NCBI GenBank assembly: GCA_041695045.1
Contig: JBGFRR010000135.1
Coordinates: 1-10,199 of the forward strand
Direction: 5' to 3'
Source of the DNA: JBGFRR01 sp041695045
GTDB taxonomy: Bacteria; Bacteroidota; Ignavibacteria; UBA10030
Length of the DNA stretch: 10,199 nt
Positions 1 to 5,620 of this stretch are shown here, piece by piece (positions within the stretch are counted from its first letter, which is position 1; every line of letters begins with the position of its first letter). The notes below the pieces were generated by a model. That model was given only the letters and a program-made list of their open reading frames with translations. It was not told the origin of the DNA and did no database searches. The translations under genes and the position numbers were made by a program.

Positions 1-933
1 TCACAATTCTTTCCCCGCTTCTCTCATCGCAATCCCGTAGCGCAGTCCTCGCGTACTCACCGTTAGCTCATCCTTTCCCAATCGCTTCATCATCTCTACC
101 ATAATCAACACGCCCGCAACAATGATGTCCGCTCGGCCAGAAAGAATCTGCGGGTAACGCTCAATCTCCTCGCGGCGTTTTGTCTTCAGCTCATCAAAGA
201 TCGCTCGAATGCTATCGATCGAAATACGGTACTGATCCACTCGATTGGCATCGAACTCAGGAAGTTGCTGTGCGAGTGCTGAGAGTGTCGTTGCGGTACC
301 TGCAACGCCTATCAACGTGACGTCTTCGGCAAGTCGTGGTAAGTCCTTACTCACCATGCGGATAGCCTGCGTTGCTTCATCGAGCGCCTCTGCGCTTGGG
401 GGCGACGTTTTCAGGATCCGCTCCGTCAGTCTCACGCTTCCGACATCAATACTCCATCGTCGTTCAACCTTACCGCCGGCTCCGACCGTTACTTCCGTGC
501 TCCCACCGCCGATGTCGAGCACGGCGTTGCCGCTAGCAGAGTGATCTCTGTTCTTTTTCTCAAACCCGCTCAAAGCTCCCACGTATGTCAACTGAGCTTC
601 GGCATCACCGCTCAGCACTTCAATCGTAATTCCTAATTTCTCACGTACGACGTCGATAACTTCCTTCTTGTTTCGAGCATCCCGCAGCGCGCTGGTGCCG
701 CAGGCAACGAGCTTGTCAGCCCGAAGGTCTTCCGAAATCGTTTTGTAGCGCGAAAGGACGGCGAGGACGCGTTCGAATGTTTCGGCAGTGATGTTCCGCG
801 AGGCATCGACGCCCTGGCCGAGTCGAGCGATGGCATGCTCGTCCCGTACGACGGTCAGCCGTCCGTCCCGCGCAATATCGGCGACGAGCATGAGGATGGT
901 GTTTGTGCCGATGTCAATGGCACTAACGCGCAT
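1..933 (-). CDS. ppx: Ppx/GppA-family exopolyphosphatase (short form)
   Basis: This 310-aa protein belongs to the Ppx/GppA phosphatases of the ASKHA (actin/Hsp70/sugar-kinase) fold. Known members release phosphate from the ends of polyphosphate, and some hydrolyse pppGpp to ppGpp, in the cytoplasm. The sequence shows the first phosphate-binding motif AIDIGTNT at residues 5-12, a Glu in the AEAQLTY context (E112) at the position of the catalytic Glu, the second phosphate motif LDIGGGSTE at 139-147, and the GVAGTATTL motif at 209-217. It ends near STRGLRYG, so it is a two-lobed short form without the C-terminal HD-type domain of E. coli Ppx/GppA. The ATG overlaps the 3' end of prmA by 11 bases, which suggests coupled translation as the last visible gene of the minus-strand operon. 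The stop codon is at the window edge, so any terminator lies outside. Family assignment is firm; the choice between polyphosphate and pppGpp as substrate is not resolved by sequence. Confidence 0.92.
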   Translation of the reverse strand: MRVSAIDIGTNTILMLVADIARDGRLTVVRDEHAIARLGQGVDASRNITAETFERVLAVLSRYKTISEDLRADKLVACGTSALRDARNKKEVIDVVREKLGITIEVLSGDAEAQLTYVGALSGFEKKNRDHSASGNAVLDIGGGSTEVTVGAGGKVERRWSIDVGSVRLTERILKTSPPSAEALDEATQAIRMVSKDLPRLAEDVTLIGVAGTATTLSALAQQLPEFDANRVDQYRISIDSIRAIFDELKTKRREEIERYPQILSGRADIIVAGVLIMVEMMKRLGKDELTVSTRGLRYGIAMREAGKEL

Positions 934-1795
934 GGGGATTGGACAGAGCGACTGCGACCCACTCGTTTTCGTTCATCAGCTCCATGGGGACGACGCCCTG
1001 TGCTTGCAGTGTATCTAACAGCGGTTCCATGTCGGAAACAAGGAGTCCAGAGAGGATAAGCGTTCGTTGGGGGCGGAGAAGCTTCACCATGGTGGGAAGG
1101 AGCGAGAGGATCGTGGGATAGTCGATGTTGGCGACAATAAGGTCGAATGTATGAGGTTTGAGACGCTCAAGGCCGCGTGCGGAAACGCGCACGCGCGGAT
1201 GGACACGATTGTTGCGCACGTTGTCTCGCGCGTTCTTGATCGACCACGCGTCGTTGTCGATAGCGGTAACAGACGTTGCACCCAACTTTGCCGCAGCGAT
1301 TGCGAGGATTCCCGTGCCCGTGCCGACGTCGAGGACACGCATGGGAGGCTCAAGATATCGCTCTAACATGGCAAGGCACAGTCGTGTTGTTTCGTGATGA
1401 CCCGTGCCGAACGACATCTGCGGGTCGATGTGGAGAACGATCTTGCCTTTGTCCTTCGCACGGAGTTTCCGCCACGAGGGCTTCACGATCATGCGGTCGG
1501 TGGCTTCAAGAATGCCGATGCTCCGTTCCCACGCGGCGTTCCAGTTGCGTTCACGCACGCGGCGGAGTTCGTAGCTCGTCGAGATCGCAGGCCACTGGTT
1601 GTGCAGCCGACTCAGGGTTTCGCGCAACGATGCTTCGGCTTTCCTCTCCCACCGATCCTGCTGAATGAACGCAAGAAGTGCGTTGTCCTCCCGCTGAAAC
1701 CCTCTGCATCCAAGGAGCGTGAGGGAGCCGATGAGTTCGTCCTGTGCATCGGGAGGAGCGGAGATGAGAATCTGAATCCACGCGCGGGGCTTCAT
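923..1795 (-). CDS. prmA: Ribosomal protein L11 methyltransferase PrmA
   Basis: PrmA is a SAM-dependent class I methyltransferase that trimethylates ribosomal protein L11 in the cytoplasm. From the chosen start the protein is 290 aa, the usual family length. An N-terminal substrate-recognition domain (about residues 1-100) carries NWNAAWE at 84-90. It is followed by SFGTGHHETT at 128-137 (FGTGTHPTT in many proteobacterial homologues), the SAM-binding motif VLDVGTGTGILA at 154-165, an acidic D180 after the second strand, VANI at 221-224 in the position of the NPPY-like motif, and the C-terminal NEWVAVAL. I place the start at the ATG whose second and third bases begin the TGA stop of the upstream membrane-protein gene (ATGA overlap). 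A longer open frame reaches 1951, but its extra 52 residues are low-complexity and lie entirely inside the upstream gene. No clear Shine-Dalgarno is visible, consistent with translational coupling. Confidence 0.95.
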   Translation of the reverse strand: MKPRAWIQILISAPPDAQDELIGSLTLLGCRGFQREDNALLAFIQQDRWERKAEASLRETLSRLHNQWPAISTSYELRRVRERNWNAAWERSIGILEATDRMIVKPSWRKLRAKDKGKIVLHIDPQMSFGTGHHETTRLCLAMLERYLEPPMRVLDVGTGTGILAIAAAKLGATSVTAIDNDAWSIKNARDNVRNNRVHPRVRVSARGLERLKPHTFDLIVANIDYPTILSLLPTMVKLLRPQRTLILSGLLVSDMEPLLDTLQAQGVVPMELMNENEWVAVALSNPHAR

Positions 1796-2466
1796 GACGG
1801 CGACCGCTTGGAGGCGATGGCGGCTTGCTTGCGAAGAATGTCCTCTACCAAATCGTTGTGCATCTCCAGCCAGAAAATTTGGTCGAGATAATTCTCCTGC
1901 ATCTTCCGGTCGGCTTTGTTGTAGCGGACGTTGAACAGGTACATGAGCCACACGCCAATTGTGAATACGATGAGTCCTTGCTGTTGAGCGACGTCGAGCC
2001 CCAGCGAGAGCTCGTACGCAACGAGCACGGCCGAGACCATCGCAAACCAGAATGACGTCCGGCGGAGCTGAATCATGATGTGGTAAACCGTTCCGAAATG
2101 GAATATCTTTTCGTAGAAGGCGGGCGGAATGTGGTTGTTCAGGATGTAGAAGTAGACTTTCCGTGCATTCTCCTCATCAAGCAGGGGCATATCGTGCATC
2201 GTTCGTGCCTTGTCGCTCAGGTAGCGGCTCGGTTGATTCTCCTGAAATGCTTTCCGTCGCTTTGTCGACTCCTTCGCGTAGAGCGTCAAACCCGCAACGA
2301 CCGTCAGGAACACAAACGCCAGGGCGAACACCCAGGGGCTCAGGGCGTCGGGGATGTAGCCGATGATGTATGCCCGGTAGAGAAGAAACGTGAGTGCGGC
2401 CGAAGAAAAGCCGGGAACGACGATGCGGAACAGCTCATACAGGCCGAAGGATACTGTCGTATTCAC
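1792..2466 (-). CDS. Four-helix membrane protein of unknown function
   Basis: I do not recognise this 224-aa family. It has two hydrophobic segments near the N terminus (about residues 15-35 and 45-63), then a soluble stretch of about 74 residues rich in charged and aromatic residues, then two more hydrophobic segments (about 138-157 and 163-180), and a charged C-terminal tail of about 44 residues. The central region contains LNNHIPPAFYEKIFHFG, which looks like a conserved signature and may pack on the membrane. This topology predicts both termini and the central domain on the same side, probably cytoplasmic given the basic KESTKRRK after helix 2. I choose a GTG start whose GTGA overlaps the TGA of the upstream M28 gene. 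A longer frame from an ATG at 2538 would add 24 basic, non-hydrophobic residues and a 76-base overlap, which is less likely. AAAGG about 10 bases before the GTG could serve as a ribosome-binding site. Position between an envelope lipoprotein and prmA suggests co-expression but not function. Confidence 0.8.
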   Translation of the reverse strand: MNTTVSFGLYELFRIVVPGFSSAALTFLLYRAYIIGYIPDALSPWVFALAFVFLTVVAGLTLYAKESTKRRKAFQENQPSRYLSDKARTMHDMPLLDEENARKVYFYILNNHIPPAFYEKIFHFGTVYHIMIQLRRTSFWFAMVSAVLVAYELSLGLDVAQQQGLIVFTIGVWLMYLFNVRYNKADRKMQENYLDQIFWLEMHNDLVEDILRKQAAIASKRSPS

Positions 2467-3431
2467 GGGAGTTGCGCCTTTGAGTAAATGATGTGGAGCA
2501 AAACGCGGCCGACGGCTTCGAGACTTTCCGGACTGCACTTGTCCGGCGTGTCTTCCATCGTATGCCAGTACCGGTTGGATGCGTCGGGATAGTCGAAATC
2601 GATAAGGTTCGCGGTGGGGATGCCTGCTTCGTTGAGGGGAATGTGGTCGTCGTAGACTGGTCGTCCCGGCCGGTCGACAAACTGCGGAATGTTGAGCTGT
2701 CGTGCAATGGTAAAGACGAGCTTTACGACATTGGGGGCGTACTGTTCGGAGTACGGTTCTCGTGGAATCTCCAAATTTGCCTCGCCAATCATATCGATGT
2801 TAATGCCGAAGCGCGGGCGAAAACCTTCCGGCATGTTGCGCGCAAAGTGCTTGGAGCCGAGCGCCCAGTGCGTGTTGTCGCCTTGCGTTCCCAAGTCTTC
2901 ACCGTCAAAAAAGACCATATCGACGCCGATGGGAGGTGGATTCTGCTTCAACAGTCGTGCAATCTCTAACAGCACGGCAATCCCGCTCGCTCCATCGTTG
3001 GCACCGAGGATGGGTGTGTTGCGATTGGCAGGGTTCGGATCGTCGTCGGCCCACGGGCGCGTGTCCCAGTGCGCGGAAAGGAGGATGCGGTCCGTCGAGG
3101 CAAGATTAAACGACGCCACCACGTTGGTCATCCGATAGCTGTTGCCGCGATAGTCGGATGCGGTGAAGGGCTGGAGATGCACCGCATCGGCAAACGTGTG
3201 GAGTTCTTTATGCATGAATCGAAGGCAGGCAGCGTGTCCGGCCGACCCCGGATTGCGTGGACCAAAATCGGTTTGTGTTGTCAGATAGCGGAACGCTTGC
3301 GCTGCGTCAAAGTGGGGGACGGAGACAGCCTGCACGCGCTCCTCATGCTGCGGCGAGTCTTCCGGTTGTTCGCGCGTGCCGCATGCGGCGAGTGTGAACA
3401 GCAAAACGCTGGGGAGGAGACGTACCTTCAT
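2463..3431 (-). CDS. M28-family glutaminyl-peptide cyclotransferase-like lipoprotein
   Basis: This 322-aa protein is an M28-type zinc hydrolase of the glutaminyl-cyclase-like branch; characterised relatives convert N-terminal Gln to pyroglutamate in exported proteins. The N terminus is a lipoprotein signal (MKVRLLPSVLLFTLAAC) with lipobox LAAC and lipidated C17, so it should act anchored in the periplasm. Catalytic-domain residues visible in order are H121 in LLSAHWDTRPW, D146 in GANDGASG, E178-D179 in FFDGEDLG, D213 in NIDMIGE, and H290 in RYWHTMEDTPDKC. The DGED pair, where many aminopeptidases have two Glu residues, and the DTRPWAD and YWHTMEDT contexts fit glutaminyl cyclase better than a general aminopeptidase. 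The gene follows dacB after 37 bases and overlaps the next gene by 4. Start ATG is firm because of the signal peptide directly after it, although no Shine-Dalgarno is evident. An aminopeptidase activity cannot be excluded. Confidence 0.88.
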   Translation of the reverse strand: MKVRLLPSVLLFTLAACGTREQPEDSPQHEERVQAVSVPHFDAAQAFRYLTTQTDFGPRNPGSAGHAACLRFMHKELHTFADAVHLQPFTASDYRGNSYRMTNVVASFNLASTDRILLSAHWDTRPWADDDPNPANRNTPILGANDGASGIAVLLEIARLLKQNPPPIGVDMVFFDGEDLGTQGDNTHWALGSKHFARNMPEGFRPRFGINIDMIGEANLEIPREPYSEQYAPNVVKLVFTIARQLNIPQFVDRPGRPVYDDHIPLNEAGIPTANLIDFDYPDASNRYWHTMEDTPDKCSPESLEAVGRVLLHIIYSKAQLP

Positions 3432-3468
3432 GCAGCGTCAACATAGACAAAAGATGGAGGAAAAGCAA

Positions 3469-4947
3469 CTACAGCGCGCGTCTGTGACTGAACGACGCGA
3501 GCAATGCGCCGATGCGATCCTGCGCATCGCGGTACGCTCTGTTGCCGCCGATGAAATTCTGCATGAGGATGGAGAAGACCAACCGCTCTCCATCACGTGT
3601 TGTAACGTAGCCGGAGAGCGTGCTCACACCGCCGATGGAGCCGGTCTTTGCGCGGAGGTTGTTCTCGGCAAGCGTTCCTCGCATCCGTGTGCGAAGAGTC
3701 CCGTCCACGCCGGCAATCGGAAGCGATGCATAGTACAGCGGAAACCATTCCGGCCTCTGCGCCATTGCTCTCAACAGTTGAACGAGCATGTCGGCTGAGA
3801 GGAGATTGTAATACGACAGGCCAGAGCCGTCAACAATCTGGAAGCGAGTCGTATCAATGCCGATGGTCGAAAGAAACGCCCGCATCTCATACAGTCCGCT
3901 CAGCGCCGATCCGGGCGCGCCACGCCGCTCAGCGCCGATGGTTTTGAGGGTGTTTTCAGCCGCAAGGTTGTCGCTGATCTTATTGAGGTTGACAACCATC
4001 GAATCCAGTCCCCGCCGATGCACAACAAGCTCGTGCGTCCCCTCAGGTGTGGAAGCCGACCGCACAGTACCATGCACCGCAACTCCCTGTCGCACAAGCG
4101 CTTCTTTGAGCAGTGTGGCAGCGTAGAGTTCGGGTTTCCACACACTCAACGCGATTTCGCGCGGCATCTTTCCTGCGACCATCTCTCCATCGACAGCGAT
4201 CACATTTTCCCGCTGCATGACGAACGAGCGGGACACCCTGAGCGGATTCACGGCCGTGTCGGCTACTGACACGGCTCGATTGATCAACTTCACGTATTCC
4301 GTCGCTGGATGAAGGCTCACCACGACCGTATCGCCCGCAGCCGTCCCCGGAGTCACGGTCACTCGAACACAATTGTCGTTGACAGAGAGCGGCGAAATGA
4401 ATGCGGCATATTCCCATGGCTCGTCATCCCACTGCCAGCCGTGTCCCCAATAGATGCTGTCGAAGTAGCTCGTTTCCGCAATGACGTCGCCCTGAATCGT
4501 GTGAATACCGCTGCGTGCAATCAACTGAGCAATGCTATCAAGGTCTGCGCTCGTGAGGTCGGGGTTCCCGTATCCTTTGATGTAGAGATTGCCCGTCGCA
4601 ACGCCGTCGGTAACGGGTGTGTCGGCCATGACCGCTGTGCGGAACTGAAAATCGGCGCCGAGCAGCGCGATGGCGGCAGCGGAAGAGAGAAGCTTGGTGT
4701 TCGACGCGGGCCGCATCAACAGCTTGCTGTCGCGTTCATACAGGAGATCGCCTGCATCGAGCGACTCGACGAGGATGCTCGCGCGGGCGGGGATGAAGGT
4801 CGAATCACTCACAATCCGATCGATGTCATACTGGAGTCGTTCGACCGGATCACGTGGGATGCCGGGCATAAAGAGCGTTGAACATCCGGTGAGGAACAGC
4901 ATCGCGGAAAGGCTGAAGATCATCGTACGAGTCATGAGAACGAGCAT
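3469..4947 (-). CDS. dacB: D-alanyl-D-alanine carboxypeptidase/endopeptidase (PBP4, family S13), lipoprotein
   Basis: This is a 492-aa low-molecular-weight penicillin-binding protein of peptidase family S13. Such enzymes trim pentapeptide stems and cleave D-Ala-meso-DAP crosslinks in peptidoglycan. All three serine-transferase motifs are present: SNTK at 82-85 (nucleophile S82, K85), SDN at 325-327, and KTG at 434-436. The roughly 240 residues between the first two motifs hold the large insertion characteristic of PBP4-type enzymes, with the family-like segment YIKGYGNPDLTSADL. The N terminus has a hydrophobic segment ending in FLTGC, a lipobox, so the enzyme is probably lipid-anchored in the periplasm (C22 from the first Met). 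The start could be the ATG at 4947 or an in-frame ATG at 4935 (MTRTMIFSL); neither has a clear Shine-Dalgarno, and the second gives a more standard signal peptide. It is the first gene of the minus-strand cluster, divergent from secA. Confidence 0.93.
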   Translation of the reverse strand: MLVLMTRTMIFSLSAMLFLTGCSTLFMPGIPRDPVERLQYDIDRIVSDSTFIPARASILVESLDAGDLLYERDSKLLMRPASNTKLLSSAAAIALLGADFQFRTAVMADTPVTDGVATGNLYIKGYGNPDLTSADLDSIAQLIARSGIHTIQGDVIAETSYFDSIYWGHGWQWDDEPWEYAAFISPLSVNDNCVRVTVTPGTAAGDTVVVSLHPATEYVKLINRAVSVADTAVNPLRVSRSFVMQRENVIAVDGEMVAGKMPREIALSVWKPELYAATLLKEALVRQGVAVHGTVRSASTPEGTHELVVHRRGLDSMVVNLNKISDNLAAENTLKTIGAERRGAPGSALSGLYEMRAFLSTIGIDTTRFQIVDGSGLSYYNLLSADMLVQLLRAMAQRPEWFPLYYASLPIAGVDGTLRTRMRGTLAENNLRAKTGSIGGVSTLSGYVTTRDGERLVFSILMQNFIGGNRAYRDAQDRIGALLASFSHRRAL

Positions 4948-5030
4948 GATGGTGAAGGAAAGACAAATGTCGCATCGAATGTGTTTGGAAAAGCTCTGAA
5001 ATGCAACAGAAAGAGCGTGGGACCGTTTCC

Positions 5031-5059
5031 TTGACTGCGCGTTGAAAAAAGGGTATATT
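5031..5059 (+). promoter_or_regulatory. Near-consensus sigma70-type promoter reading toward secA
   Basis: TTGACT (5031-5036) is followed after exactly 17 bases by TATATT (5054-5059); each hexamer matches the sigma70 consensus at five of six positions and the spacing is optimal. The spacer carries an A6 run. Transcription would start near 5066 and read across the repeat region into secA, giving a leader of about 555 bases. On the opposite strand a weaker TTGGAC-19-TATACC overlaps the same DNA and could serve dacB. Many Bacteroidota use a different promoter consensus (TTTG / TAnnTTTG); the TATATTTTT at 5054-5062 would also loosely fit that. Function is inference from sequence alone. Confidence 0.5.
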
Positions 5060-5102
5060 TTTCACAATGATTCAGCGTCCAAAGGTACGATCGCAGAGGT
5101 GT

Positions 5103-5120
5103 ACCACAGATTCACAGATT
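5103..5120 (+). repeat. 18-base repeat, copy A
   Basis: The sequence ACCACAGATTCACAGATT consists of AC plus two tandem CACAGATT octamers. It is identical to copy B at 5238-5255 and recurs in the opposite orientation at 5391-5408 and 5467-5484 with one mismatch each. It lies about 40 bases downstream of the predicted transcription start. Confidence 0.85.
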
Positions 5121-5156
5121 GAATAAGGGGATGGCTACTGAGAATTTTCCGCTAAA

Positions 5157-5173
5157 GCTTGTCCCTTACAAGC
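5157..5173. other. Small stem-loop in the secA leader
   Basis: GCTTGT (5157-5162) and ACAAGC (5168-5173) form a perfect 6-base-pair stem with the 5-base loop CCCTT. No U-tract follows on either strand, so it is not a standard intrinsic terminator. Significance is uncertain; a stem of this size can occur by chance. Confidence 0.4.
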
Positions 5174-5237
5174 GAGAATAAGAATATGCAGTTCGGTATT
5201 TTGGAGAATCATCGTAACTACTCAGTGAACAACTCAA

Positions 5238-5255
5238 ACCACAGATTCACAGATT
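5238..5255 (+). repeat. 18-base repeat, copy B
   Basis: An exact second copy of ACCACAGATTCACAGATT, in the same orientation as copy A and 135 bases from it start to start. It lies inside the left arm of the MITE-like structure, 12 bases after the terminal inverted repeat. Confidence 0.85.
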
Positions 5256-5390
5256 AGATTTTGGAAAAAAATTTCTGTTCTCCCTTTGGTGAGGAGTGTC
5301 ATTGGGTTACTACAAGTGCTCCCAACAGGCACAACAATATCTACAGACAAAGGATTGAAAAGGAACAGCGTTTGTCGACTGCGCTACCAT

Positions 5391-5408
5391 AATCAGTGAA
5401 TCTGTGGT
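5391..5408 (-). repeat. 18-base repeat, copy C (inverted)
   Basis: On the minus strand this reads ACCACAGATTCACTGATT, one mismatch from copies A and B. It can pair with copy B to extend the large inverted repeat. Locally it also sits in a small imperfect hairpin, with TACCA at 5385-5389 facing TGGTA at 5405-5409. Confidence 0.85.
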
Positions 5409-5466
5409 AATGTTTCAAGTTTTTTGCTGAGTAGTTACGAATCATCATTAAATAAAGAGGAGTGCT

Positions 5467-5484
5467 AATCTGTGAATTTGTGGT
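5467..5484 (-). repeat. 18-base repeat, copy D (inverted)
   Basis: On the minus strand this reads ACCACAAATTCACAGATT, one mismatch from copies A and B. It lies 26 bases outside the right end of the MITE-like structure, mirroring copy A outside the left end, so the four copies form a nested A-B-C'-D' arrangement. Confidence 0.85.
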
Positions 5485-5620
5485 TAAGCACCTACTGTGG
5501 CCTTGTATTGACGCGCCGAGCAGTTGCGTGTCCATCCTGAATCTCTGCCTGCCCGCAGGTGTGGTTCACCGTTTCACCGAATAGTTTTGATATTGTTCTC
5601 TCAACACTCCACAGGATTAC

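Larger units (their letters stand above)
5206..5446. mobile_element. MITE-like inverted-repeat element (no transposase)
   Basis: A perfect 14-base inverted repeat, TCGTAACTACTCAG at 5212-5225 and CTGAGTAGTTACGA at 5427-5440, bounds about 230 bases. The octamer GAATCATC occurs as a direct repeat across both outer borders (5206-5213 and 5439-5446), and ATCA directly abuts both ends (5208-5211, 5441-5444), as a target duplication would. Just inside each arm is an inward-facing copy of the 18-base repeat, extending the symmetry with diverged bases. The interior has no open frame able to encode a transposase. This is the architecture of a non-autonomous miniature element, but a folded regulatory RNA or a fortuitous pair of dispersed repeats inserted in opposite directions is also possible. 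Confidence 0.5.
4948..5620. other. AT-rich, repeat-bearing intergenic region between divergent dacB and secA
   Basis: This 673-base stretch separates the two divergent clusters and contains no convincing protein gene. The open frames crossing it are short or run antisense into secA, and the best placed small frame (ATG at 5067, 19 codons) runs through a repeat copy. It contains a strong plus-strand promoter candidate near the dacB end, four copies of an 18-base repeat, a MITE-like inverted-repeat structure and a small stem-loop, all listed separately. It is clearly richer in A+T than the flanking coding DNA. The final 130 bases before secA contain a CCTGCCCGCAGG mirror-like hairpin sequence (5549-5560, loop too short to be convincing) and a possible extended -10 element, TGATATTGT at 5588-5596, about 25 bases upstream of the secA ATG. 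Confidence 0.85.

Noticed and set aside
1394..1891. 165-codon plus-strand frame opposite prmA
   Set aside because: It is antisense to a conserved methyltransferase, with low-complexity composition and no family resemblance.
4309..4881. 190-codon plus-strand frame opposite dacB
   Set aside because: It mirrors the PBP4 gene, which has all its catalytic motifs; there is no independent coding evidence.
5067..5126. 19-codon open frame starting at the predicted transcription start
   Set aside because: It is very short, has no ribosome-binding site, and its second half is simply translation of repeat copy A.
5341..5535. 64-codon minus-strand frame in the intergenic region
   Set aside because: It runs through two inverted repeat copies, has no ribosome-binding site and shows no recognisable protein features.
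5508..5536. TTGACG at 5508-5513 as a proximal secA promoter
   Set aside because: The -35 hexamer is good, but no acceptable -10 hexamer lies 16-18 bases downstream (TCCATC at 17).
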